A DNA stretch of 64,000 nucleotides from contig OY969722.1 in assembly GCA_963702165.1 (NCBI GenBank), positions 620,001-684,000 on the forward strand. Reading direction: 5' to 3'. Positions 54,626 through 62,444 of the stretch are shown here, one piece after another. The notes beneath the pieces are model-generated. The model saw only the letters and a list, made by a program, of their open reading frames with translations. It did no database searches and had not been told where the DNA came from. Both the position numbers and the translations under genes were made by a program. This DNA is from Terrimesophilobacter sp963702165. GTDB taxonomy: Bacteria > Actinomycetota > Actinomycetes > Actinomycetales > Microbacteriaceae. Within the stretch, counting starts at the first letter, position 1, and each line of letters starts with the position of its first letter.

Positions 54626-56662
54626 TTAGGAGGGATCGGCGGCGTGGGCGACTTCGGTTGGGATAGCGCGGCTGACCGGCAGGTGCCGCGACCACCAGTC
54701 AAGGATCGCGTCGAACCGCTGCACGCGGTGACGCGGCCGGCCGCTGCGGCTGAGCTCGTGGTTCTCCCCCGGGAAGATCAGCAGCTCGGCATCCGTCCCC
54801 TGACGCTTGAGCGCCGCGTAGTAGCGCTCCGCTTGCGGCAGCGGGCAGCGCAGGTCCTCCTCGGAGTGCACGACGAACGTCGGCGTCGTCACCCGATCGA
54901 CCACCGCCTGCGGGCTCTGCTGCTTCACCAGCTCGGGGTCGACGCCGGTGTACTCGTCACCGAAGAACATGCCGATGTCGGAGGTGCCGACAAAGCCCTC
55001 AGGGTCGAGGTAACCCCGCTCGACGATGGCCGCAGCGAACCGGTGCTCGTGCGCGATCGTCCATGCGGTCAGGTAGCCGCCATACGAGCCGCCCATGATG
55101 CCCACCCGGTCGGCGTCGAGTTCCGGATGCCGCTCGAGAGCGCCCTCGAGGAAGTCCAGCACGTCGGTCATGTCGAGGGTTCCCATCGCCTGGCGGATGG
55201 ACCGCCCGTGCGCTTCGCCGTAGCCGGCCGAGCCGCGCGGGTTGCTCATGAGCACCGCGTAGCCGGCATCCGCATAGACCTGCGCCTCGTCGAAGACGCT
55301 GACGGTGTACTGCGCGAACGGGCCGCCGTGAATGTTGAGGAGCACCGGATGCGGCCCCTCCCCTCGCGGCAGCACCAGCCAGCCGTGCAGTGGGTACCCG
55401 TCGCGCGCCTCGAACTCGAGCTCGACGGTGGGTGCGATGCCCGCGACCAGGAGTTCTGCGGAGAAGTTGGTGAGCACGACGGATCCGCCGTCACGCAGCA
55501 CGGCAACATCCCCTGCGGTCTCCGGTGACGTGAACGACACCACCGTGACACCGGCCGCGTGCGCGTGCCCGGTGATCTCGGCATCCCACGCCGCCACGGG
55601 AGCCAGCTGGGCGTCGGTGCTTACCGAGTGCAGCTCGACCAGCCCGCGAGTGCGCTTCTGTACGAGCGCTGAACCATCCGCGAGCACGGTGATGGCGCTG
55701 CCGACCTCGCCCAGGTCGACCGATTCCGGGTCGGTGAGCCGCACCGGGCGCTCCCCCACGCCCAGCCGGTACAGACCGCTGAGGCGACCGACGAAGTCAC
55801 GTCCTTCTTCGCCGACATCGCTCGCGAGCAAATACAATCCGCCGTCAGGCAGGTAGGCGAGCGCATCGATGCTGAGGTGATCATCGACGGTCGTCAGCTC
55901 GCGCAGCGGCGCATCCGGATGCGTCAGGTCGAGTTCGAAGACGTTCTTGATGAGGTCGTCGTCCCGGGTCGCGTGCCGCGCGGCGATCAGTGCGAGGCGC
56001 GTGCCGTCGGGTGAGAACTCGATCGGCCCGTGGTCGAAGTCGCCTGAGGTGACCTGAGTCGCCTCCGGCACCGACTTCGGCTCCTCCGGCGACGGGTCGG
56101 CTGCCGAGGGCGCCGGCGAGTACACCGGCTCTTCGCTCGGGTCCGGAACGTCGACGAGGAAGACGTGGTTGCGGCGGTCGCTGATGTAGCCGACCCCGTT
56201 GGCGCGGTACTTCAGCGCGGTCAGGTGGCGTGGCGGCTCGGCGGCCGCGCCGAGCTCCTTGACCGTCCCGTAGCGGCCGTCCTCGGGCACCCGCGCGACG
56301 AAGGCGATGCGGGTCGAACCCGGCGACCAGCGGAACGAGCTCACGCCGAGCGGCGCATCCGTGACCTGCACCGGCTCTCCCCCGCCGGCGGACATCACGT
56401 ACACCTGTGCCGGTGAGTCGCCCTCACGTCGGAGGAAGCCGATCAGCGCGCCATCCGGCGAGAACCGTGGCGCGGAGTCGTTCACTCCGCGGGTGATGCG
56501 CCGCGGCGGCGTCGACCCGTCGGTGGCGATGCTCCACAGCTGGCCGACGTAGGCATCCGCGTCGAGATTGGGCCGCGTCACCGCTACGACCGCGCGAGCG
56601 CCGGTCGGATCGATGGTCGGGGCGGAGACGCTCTTCAAGAGCGGAAGGTCAGTCGCTTTCAC
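54626..56662 (-). CDS. S9 family serine peptidase (acylaminoacyl peptidase/DPP type)
   Basis: A 678-residue prolyl-oligopeptidase family enzyme without a signal peptide. Beta-propeller repeats (FSPDGALIGFLRREG, FRWSPGSTRIAFVAR, FSPDGTRLALIAAR) fill about residues 15-410. The C-terminal hydrolase domain has NIHGGPFAQYT, the nucleophile in GGSYGGYLT, the acid Asp near HSEEDLRCPL and the His in PGENHELSRSG. The start is probably GTG 56662, 17 bases after the SDR stop; the frame is open upstream only as a shadow of that gene. Confidence 0.92.
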   Translation of the reverse strand: MKATDLPLLKSVSAPTIDPTGARAVVAVTRPNLDADAYVGQLWSIATDGSTPPRRITRGVNDSAPRFSPDGALIGFLRREGDSPAQVYVMSAGGGEPVQVTDAPLGVSSFRWSPGSTRIAFVARVPEDGRYGTVKELGAAAEPPRHLTALKYRANGVGYISDRRNHVFLVDVPDPSEEPVYSPAPSAADPSPEEPKSVPEATQVTSGDFDHGPIEFSPDGTRLALIAARHATRDDDLIKNVFELDLTHPDAPLRELTTVDDHLSIDALAYLPDGGLYLLASDVGEEGRDFVGRLSGLYRLGVGERPVRLTDPESVDLGEVGSAITVLADGSALVQKRTRGLVELHSVSTDAQLAPVAAWDAEITGHAHAAGVTVVSFTSPETAGDVAVLRDGGSVVLTNFSAELLVAGIAPTVELEFEARDGYPLHGWLVLPRGEGPHPVLLNIHGGPFAQYTVSVFDEAQVYADAGYAVLMSNPRGSAGYGEAHGRSIRQAMGTLDMTDVLDFLEGALERHPELDADRVGIMGGSYGGYLTAWTIAHEHRFAAAIVERGYLDPEGFVGTSDIGMFFGDEYTGVDPELVKQQSPQAVVDRVTTPTFVVHSEEDLRCPLPQAERYYAALKRQGTDAELLIFPGENHELSRSGRPRHRVQRFDAILDWWSRHLPVSRAIPTEVAHAADPS

Positions 56663-56679
56663 TTGGCTCAGCCTAGGGA

Positions 56680-57447
56680 TCAGCGCGAGGTGAAGTCTGA
56701 GATGTCGCCCACGTAGCGGGTGTTGTCGGCCGGAACCGGCTCGACAGCTGCCAACGCGACCTCGGCCGCGAACTCGCCGACGTTGTACAGCCGCCCTGCC
56801 GATTCCTTGCGCGCGTCGATCGCACCTGGGTTGGCGCGCTCGAGCAGCGTCGCCGTGATGGTGCCCTCGATCATGTCGCCGGAGACGACGACGAACTCGA
56901 TGCCCGCGCTCTCCAACTCCGGGATCATCGCGCGCAGCGCATCCTCGCCCGCGCGCTTGCTCAGCGCGACCGGCTCGTACTCCGGCATGGTCGGCACGGT
57001 CCGGATGAAGTGTGCCTGGTGGCTCGTGACGAAGACGACCCTGCTCCCGCGCTCGAGCAGCGGCAGCGCGCCGGTCAGCACGCCTACCTGCGCGTCGCGG
57101 TTCAGGCGCATCGCGTAGTCCTCGCCCATCCCGCTCTCCATGCCACCGGATGCGTTGAGCACGAGCAGGTCCAGCCCGCCCCACTGCTCGCGCACGGCTG
57201 CGAAGAGCTGGGCAACCGACTCGGGGTCGGTCAGGTCGGCGCCGAGCGCGATCGCCTCTCCGCCGCTCTCGGTGATCTTCTCGACCAACTGGAGGGCGCG
57301 CTTCTCCTTGTTGCGGTAGTTGATGACGACCTTCGCGCCGGCCGCGGCGAGATACTGGGCGGTGTCCGCTCCGATGCCGCGAGAGGAGCCGGTGATGAGG
57401 GCGCGCTTGCCGGCCATGCTGCCGGGCTTCACAGGGGTGCTGGTCAC
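56680..57447 (-). CDS. SDR family protein lacking the canonical catalytic Tyr
   Basis: A Rossmann-fold short-chain dehydrogenase/reductase of about 255 residues. The cofactor loop is ALITGSSRGIGADTA and LLVLNASGG matches the NNAG motif. At the active site, where YxxxK is expected, the sequence is VALSKRAGED, so the Lys is kept and the Tyr is replaced by Val; a Tyr lies three residues earlier (EYEPVALSK). It precedes the S9 peptidase on the same strand. I prefer GTG 57447 with AGGG upstream; a TTG at 57465 is possible. Confidence 0.86.
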   Translation of the reverse strand: MTSTPVKPGSMAGKRALITGSSRGIGADTAQYLAAAGAKVVINYRNKEKRALQLVEKITESGGEAIALGADLTDPESVAQLFAAVREQWGGLDLLVLNASGGMESGMGEDYAMRLNRDAQVGVLTGALPLLERGSRVVFVTSHQAHFIRTVPTMPEYEPVALSKRAGEDALRAMIPELESAGIEFVVVSGDMIEGTITATLLERANPGAIDARKESAGRLYNVGEFAAEVALAAVEPVPADNTRYVGDISDFTSR

Positions 57448-57522
57448 AGCATCCGACCCTATCAACGCTCTCGCGCGGCCGATGTTTTCCTACTGCTAGC
57501 GTGTATTCAACGAGGAGGATGA

Positions 57523-58002
57523 ATGTTCGTCGATCTAACGCAGTACATGTGGATCCTCTGGCTGATCTTCATCTTCATCTTCATCATCATCGAACTGCTG
57601 ACGCTCGAATTCACGTTCCTGATGATCGCAGTCGGCAGCCTCGCCGGTCTCGGCGCGAACATTCTCGGGTGGGAATGGTGGCTGCAGTTCGTCGTCGCCG
57701 CGATCGTGTCGGTGCTGCTGATCCTGACCATCAGGCCGCTGCTGCTGCGCACCATGCATAAAGGTGCGGACGAGACACCCACCAACATCCCCGCACTCAT
57801 CGGGATGCGGGCCAGGGTCGTGAAGCCGGTGACCGCCGATGGTGGTGGTCAGGTGAAGCTCGCCAACGGCGAGACCTGGACCGCGCGCTTCGCCGAGTCG
57901 GCACCGACAGCGCCGCTGGAAGAAGGAACCGTCGTCACCGTGACCGCCATTGACGGCGCCACCGCGGTCATCACCCCCCAAGAGGAGGAATCCACCACAT
58001 GA
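57523..58002 (+). CDS. NfeD-like membrane protein
   Basis: A 159-residue short-type NfeD protein: three close membrane helices at about residues 8-60 followed by an OB-fold domain (LIGMRARVVKPVTADGGGQVKL, VTAIDGATAVITPQ). NfeD proteins pair with SPFH proteins, probably in membrane microdomains. It has an AGGAGG site before ATG 57523 and its stop overlaps the stomatin gene (ATGA). Confidence 0.93.
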   Translation: MFVDLTQYMWILWLIFIFIFIIIELLTLEFTFLMIAVGSLAGLGANILGWEWWLQFVVAAIVSVLLILTIRPLLLRTMHKGADETPTNIPALIGMRARVVKPVTADGGGQVKLANGETWTARFAESAPTAPLEEGTVVTVTAIDGATAVITPQEEESTT

Positions 58003-58913
58003 TCGACTTCGGCGGCTTCATCGGCCAGATCTTCATCATCGCGTTGCTGGTCGTACTCGGCATCTTCGTGCTGGTCGTGCTCATCCGGGCCATCCGGATC
58101 ATCCCGCAGGCCTACGCCGGCGTCGTGGAGCGGCTCGGCAGGTACCACAAGACCCTCAACCCGGGCCTGAACATCCTGGTGCCGTTCATCGACCGGGTGC
58201 GCCCGCTCGTCGACATGCGCGAGCAGGTCGTCTCCTTCCCGCCGCAGCCGGTGATCACCGAGGACAACCTCGTCGTCTCGATCGACACGGTGGTCTACTT
58301 CCAGGTGACGGATGCCCGGGCCGCGACCTACGAGATCGCCAACTACCTTGGCGCGGTCGAGCAGCTCACCACCACCACCCTGCGCAACGTGGTCGGTGGC
58401 CTGAACCTCGAGGAGGCGCTCACCAGCCGTGACAACATCAACGGCCAGCTGCGTGTCGTGCTCGACGAGGCGACCGGCAAGTGGGGCATCCGCGTCAACC
58501 GCGTCGAGCTCAAGGCGATCGACCCGCCACTGTCCATCCAGGACTCGATGGAGAAGCAGATGCGCGCCGAGCGTGACCGCCGCGCAGCCATCCTCACCGC
58601 GGAGGGCACCAAGCAGTCGGCGATCCTCGAGGCCGAGGGCGCACGTCAGTCTGCAATCCTTCGCGCTGAGGGTGACGCGCAGGCGGCGGTGCTGCGCGCA
58701 AACGGTGAGGCCGAGGCGATCACCACGGTGTTCAAGGCCATCCACGAGGGCAACCCCGACCCGAAGCTGCTCGCCTACCAGTACCTGTTGACGCTCCCGA
58801 AGCTCGCCGAGGGTGAGTCCAACAAGCTCTGGATCATCCCGTCGGAACTCACCGAGGCGCTCAAGGGCATCGGTGGCGGCTTCGCGGAGAAGTTCGGTGG
58901 CCAGGCGAGCTAG
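57999..58913 (+). CDS. SPFH/stomatin-like membrane protein
   Basis: A 304-residue stomatin/prohibitin homologue. An N-terminal membrane helix (about residues 8-30) is followed by the SPFH domain (IPQAYAGVVERLGRYHKTLNPG, VPFIDRVRPLVDMREQVV) and a coiled coil rich in Ala/Glu repeats (AILEAEGARQSAILRAEGDAQ). The pair with NfeD is a common operon; roles in membrane protein quality control are proposed for the family. Confidence 0.95.
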   Translation: MIDFGGFIGQIFIIALLVVLGIFVLVVLIRAIRIIPQAYAGVVERLGRYHKTLNPGLNILVPFIDRVRPLVDMREQVVSFPPQPVITEDNLVVSIDTVVYFQVTDARAATYEIANYLGAVEQLTTTTLRNVVGGLNLEEALTSRDNINGQLRVVLDEATGKWGIRVNRVELKAIDPPLSIQDSMEKQMRAERDRRAAILTAEGTKQSAILEAEGARQSAILRAEGDAQAAVLRANGEAEAITTVFKAIHEGNPDPKLLAYQYLLTLPKLAEGESNKLWIIPSELTEALKGIGGGFAEKFGGQAS

Positions 58914-58929
58914 CCGCGAGCGGGTTCCG

Positions 58930-59679
58930 GTGACGTTTCTCGACCCGGCCCCGCCGCGCGTGCTCGCGCACCGCGGGCTCGCGCTCGACGCGCCCGAGAA
59001 CACGCTGCTCGCCTTCGCGAGGGCCATGGCGGTCGGTGCGACGCACATCGAGACGGATGTGCACGCGAGCCACGACGGGCACGCGGTCGTCGCCCACGAC
59101 GACACCCTGAAGCGCGTCGCGGGCCGAGAGGTGCGCGTCGACCACCTGTCGATGGCGGAGCTTCGCCGGGTGGACCTCGGCCACGGACAGGGTTTCGCGA
59201 GTCTCGCCGAAGCGCTCGACGGGTTCCCGGATGCCCGTTTCAACATCGACCTCAAGTCGGAAGCAGCCATCGAGCCGACGGTCGCGGCGATTCTCGACGC
59301 CAAGGCGACGTCCCGGGTGCTGGTGACGAGCTTCTCCGAGAAGCGCCGGCTGGCCGCCCTGGCGATGCTGCCCGGCGTCGCAACCTCCACCGCAGCCCGA
59401 TCCAGTGCGACACTGTTCGCCTCGAGCAGCCTCCGGATGGCGCGGCGCGCCCGCAAGGTACTCGCGACCGTCGACGCTGTGCAGCTGCCCGAGCGGTACA
59501 AGGGCGTCAGGGTGGTCACCCCCCGGCTCATCCGGATGGCACACGATGCAGGCGTCGAAGTGCATGTCTGGACCGTAAACGACCCGGCCGACATGAGCCG
59601 CCTGCTCGATCTCGGCGTCGACGGCATCGTCACCGATCGTGCCGATCTCGCGATTCCCCTCCTCGCGGCCCGGCAGTAA
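58930..59679 (+). CDS. Glycerophosphodiester phosphodiesterase family protein
   Basis: A 249-residue GDPD barrel protein that hydrolyses glycerophosphodiesters to glycerol 3-phosphate. The catalytic and metal motif is complete: VLAHRGLALDAPENTLLAF with HRG, then IETDVHASHDGHAVVAHDDTL (metal Glu/Asp and second His). The end, VWTVNDPADMSRLLDLGVDGIVTDRADLAI, is typical. I start at GTG 58930; an upstream GTG overlapping the stomatin gene cannot be excluded. Confidence 0.92.
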   Translation: MTFLDPAPPRVLAHRGLALDAPENTLLAFARAMAVGATHIETDVHASHDGHAVVAHDDTLKRVAGREVRVDHLSMAELRRVDLGHGQGFASLAEALDGFPDARFNIDLKSEAAIEPTVAAILDAKATSRVLVTSFSEKRRLAALAMLPGVATSTAARSSATLFASSSLRMARRARKVLATVDAVQLPERYKGVRVVTPRLIRMAHDAGVEVHVWTVNDPADMSRLLDLGVDGIVTDRADLAIPLLAARQ

Positions 59680-59720
59680 GCATCCGCGAGCCTGTGAACC
59701 GGCTGTGAGAACCGGCGCGC

Positions 59721-59746
59721 GGAAAGGATTCGCTCAGCCAAGCGGT
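59721..59746 (+). promoter_or_regulatory. Candidate SigR/SigH-type promoter of rbpA
   Basis: GGAAAG (59721-59726), 17 bases, then GTT (59744-59746), about 40 bases before the rbpA start. This resembles the GGGAAT-N18-GTT promoters used by redox-stress sigma factors, and rbpA is a SigR target in Streptomyces (known). Single site, imperfect match. Confidence 0.35.
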
Positions 59747-59785
59747 TTATAACTTGGACTTAGATTCGCGAGAGAGGACCGCACG

Positions 59786-60151
59786 ATGGCAGATCGCAGT
59801 TTGCGTGGCATGCGACTGGGGGCTCAGAGCCTGCAGAGTGAAGAGGGCGTGACGTTCTCCCCGCGGGTGCGCAGCACCTACCAGTTGGTAGACGGATCGA
59901 CCTTCGAGGTCACGTTCGCTGCTGACGCCGAGGTTCCGGTGGAGTGGGAGTCCCCCAAGAGCGGCCTCGTCGGTCGCCTGCTCGGCGAGGACGGCAAGCA
60001 GGTCCCGATGGATGAGAGCGAAACCAAGGTTCCGCGCACGCACTGGGACATGCTGCTTGAGCGCCGCACGCGGGCCGAGCTCGAGGAGATCCTCGAGGAG
60101 CGCCTGACCTACCTCCGCGCACGCCGCGGCGAGCACAAGATCGGCGCCTAG
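59786..60151 (+). CDS. rbpA: RNA polymerase-binding protein RbpA
   Basis: A 121-residue actinobacterial transcription factor that binds RNA polymerase and the primary sigma factor and stabilises open complexes. The N-terminal tail (MADRSLRGMRLGAQSLQSEEG), the core domain (about residues 25-72), the basic linker and the sigma-interacting domain (HWDMLLERRTRAELEEILEERL) are all present. The gene converges with the ppm gene, nine bases apart. Confidence 0.96.
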   Translation: MADRSLRGMRLGAQSLQSEEGVTFSPRVRSTYQLVDGSTFEVTFAADAEVPVEWESPKSGLVGRLLGEDGKQVPMDESETKVPRTHWDMLLERRTRAELEEILEERLTYLRARRGEHKIGA

Positions 60152-60160
60152 CGCCCCGCG

Positions 60161-60886
60161 TCAAGCGCGTGGTGCCCTGCGGGCACGCGTGAAGCCCCAG
60201 AGGGTGACGCGCAGAAGCGCCTCGGCGACGATACCCAGGTGCATTTTCGAGCGCCCAGCCGCGCGCTCGACGAAGGTGATCGGATGCTCCACAACACGCA
60301 TCCCCGCCCGCTCGGCGCGCCAGGCGAGTTCGACTTGAAAGCAGTACCCCTGCGACGAAACGTCAGCAAGGTCCAGGCTTTTCAGCGCGTCGACACGGAA
60401 CACCCGGAAACCGGACGTCAGGTCGTGCAGTCGCGAGCGCAGCATGAAGCGCGCGTATCCGTTCCCGGTACGGGAGACGAACTGCCTGAGCCAGGGCCAG
60501 TTGCGCACCGCTCCCCCGGGCACCCAGCGTGAGCCGAGCACCAGGTCGGCTCCGGATGCCGCCAGCGGCAGCATCGAGCGCAACTCGAGCGGATCGTGGG
60601 AACCGTCGGCGTCAAGCTCGATCACGAAGCGGTAGCCATCCTCGATCGCCTTCTGGAACCCGGCCAGGTACGCCCGGCCCAGGCCGTCCTTGTGCGTGCG
60701 GTGCAGCACCGACACGGCCGGGTCCCCCGCGGCGAGTTCATCGGCAATGTGGCCGGTGCCGTCCGGGCTCGCGTCGTCCACGATGAGCACGTCGACATCC
60801 GGCACCGCCTGCCGCAACCGCCCAACGAGCAGCGCGAGACTATCGCGCTCGTTGTAGGTGGGGACGATCGCGAGCGCCTCAGCCAC
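60161..60886 (-). CDS. ppm1: Polyprenol monophosphomannose synthase
   Basis: A 241-residue GT2 glycosyltransferase. IVPTYNERDSLALLVGRL and VLIVDDASPDGTG bind the nucleotide sugar, ELDADGSHDP holds the metal DXD-like motif, and LVLGSRWVPGG and SGFRVFRV are typical of dolichol/polyprenol phosphate mannose synthases, which make the lipid mannose donor for lipoglycans and protein mannosylation. It overlaps lnt by eight bases. In mycobacteria the two activities are fused in Ppm1; here they are separate. Confidence 0.93.
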   Translation of the reverse strand: MAEALAIVPTYNERDSLALLVGRLRQAVPDVDVLIVDDASPDGTGHIADELAAGDPAVSVLHRTHKDGLGRAYLAGFQKAIEDGYRFVIELDADGSHDPLELRSMLPLAASGADLVLGSRWVPGGAVRNWPWLRQFVSRTGNGYARFMLRSRLHDLTSGFRVFRVDALKSLDLADVSSQGYCFQVELAWRAERAGMRVVEHPITFVERAAGRSKMHLGIVAEALLRVTLWGFTRARRAPRA

Positions 60887-62444
60887 GCCGCCGCCCGAGC
60901 ATGAGCGCGGCCAGCAACGTGGTCAGCGCGAAGCCGCCGACCGCCCACTCCGGCGCGCGGCGCAGCACCGACGCCGGCGTCACGGTGTCGCTCAGCGGAA
61001 CAGTCTCCACCATCGAGCCCGGCTCGAACACGGGCAGCTGGGCGATCGTGCTGCCGTCCGGTGCGATGATCGCGCTGGTGCCGACGGTCGAGATGTTCAC
61101 GACGCTGCGCCCGGCCTCGATAGCCCGCAGCCGCGCGATGCCCAACTGCTGGGCGCTCTCGTCGGTTCGGCCGAAGTCGGCGTTGTTCGTCGGGGCGAGG
61201 ATGATGTCGGCGTTGTCATCGAGCATCTGCCAGACGAGCGAGTCGTCGACGATGTCGAAGCAGATGGCGATGCCGGCGATGACACCTTCGATGTCGAAGA
61301 CGTTGTCGCGCTGTCCGAAGGAGTAATCGCGCGGCACCAGGTCGAACAGGCTGGGAGCCAGCGGATACCAGAAGTCCCGGTCCGGCAGGTACTCGGCGAA
61401 CGGGACGGGGTGGATCTTGTCGTACTGATCGACCGCGCCCTGCCCGGCCTCCCACAGCAGCATGCTGTTGAAGATGCGGCCCTGCTCGTCGTGGGTGATG
61501 GTGCCGGTGACCAGCGGCGCGTCCATCTCCCGGCTCACGTAGTCGACCGCCTGGGCTGCCTGTGGGAACTCGAGCGGGCTCAGGTCGGATGAGTTCTCCG
61601 GCCAGACGACGACGTCGACGTCCTCGCCGAACAGCGGGACCGTCGCCGTGACATGGTCCTGCAGGATCTGCCCGTGCTGGTACTGGGAGAACAGCCCGGC
61701 ATCCGAGTTGCCCTGCACGGCCGCGACGCGCCACTGTCCACTCTGGTGGTTCGGGAACGCCGGAACGGCCAGCAGCAGCGCGATCGCGATGCCCGCGACG
61801 ATCGCGCGCAGGCCGCCAGCGACATCCCGCAGCCGGATCGCCTGCACACCGATGGCCGCGGTCCAGGCGACGAGGAAGCTGAGCCCGGATGCGCCCACCC
61901 AGGCAACAAGCTCCCCGAACGGGCTCTCCGACAGGGAGAAGGCAAGCCGGCCCCATGAGAAGCCGCCGTACGGCCAGGTGCTGGTGATCGCCTCGTACAG
62001 CGTCCATAACCCGGCCAGCACCGCCGGCACGCCGACCAGGCGCCCAAAGGTGCCGGGCCAGAGCGGGGTCACGTAGCGCCAAGCGAGGGCGATGAGCACC
62101 GCGGCGCCGCCGAAGAACAGCGCTTGCAGGCCGGCCAGCGCGAGCCACGGCACCGGGCCGAGGTAGACGGTCAGCCAGTCGATGAGCGGGAACCAGTAGG
62201 CCGCTCCGCCGACCAGTCCCACCGCGAAGGCCGTGCCGGCGGTGCGGCCGACGAGCGAGGCGAGCATGAGGGCCGTCCCGACGAAGATGAGCGGCCACCA
62301 GCCGGGGTCCGGGAACGCGAGTGCGTTGATCGGCCCGGACAGCGCGGCGAGGCAGAATGCCAGCCACAGCGGCGGGGCACTCTGCGACGGTGCCCCAACA
62401 GCGAAGCTCCGCTCGGCCGCAGGCGCTACTGCCTGGACGCTCAT
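60879..62444 (-). CDS. lnt: Apolipoprotein N-acyltransferase Lnt
   Basis: A 521-residue membrane enzyme that N-acylates lipoproteins after LspA cleavage. The N-terminal half has about seven helices; the C-terminal nitrilase domain has the catalytic triad: Glu in VVWPENSSDLSP, Lys in YDKIHPVPFAEYLP and Cys in GIAICFDIVDD. The ATG shares one base with the stop of the helicase gene. Together with lspA (18.6 kb) and the lipoprotein CtaC it supports triacylated lipoproteins in this organism. Confidence 0.94.
   Translation of the reverse strand: MSVQAVAPAAERSFAVGAPSQSAPPLWLAFCLAALSGPINALAFPDPGWWPLIFVGTALMLASLVGRTAGTAFAVGLVGGAAYWFPLIDWLTVYLGPVPWLALAGLQALFFGGAAVLIALAWRYVTPLWPGTFGRLVGVPAVLAGLWTLYEAITSTWPYGGFSWGRLAFSLSESPFGELVAWVGASGLSFLVAWTAAIGVQAIRLRDVAGGLRAIVAGIAIALLLAVPAFPNHQSGQWRVAAVQGNSDAGLFSQYQHGQILQDHVTATVPLFGEDVDVVVWPENSSDLSPLEFPQAAQAVDYVSREMDAPLVTGTITHDEQGRIFNSMLLWEAGQGAVDQYDKIHPVPFAEYLPDRDFWYPLAPSLFDLVPRDYSFGQRDNVFDIEGVIAGIAICFDIVDDSLVWQMLDDNADIILAPTNNADFGRTDESAQQLGIARLRAIEAGRSVVNISTVGTSAIIAPDGSTIAQLPVFEPGSMVETVPLSDTVTPASVLRRAPEWAVGGFALTTLLAALMLGRRRG

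Noticed and set aside
56663..57184. Long N-terminal extension of the S9 peptidase
   Set aside because: It overlaps the SDR gene on the same strand in another frame and has no peptidase or signal sequence.
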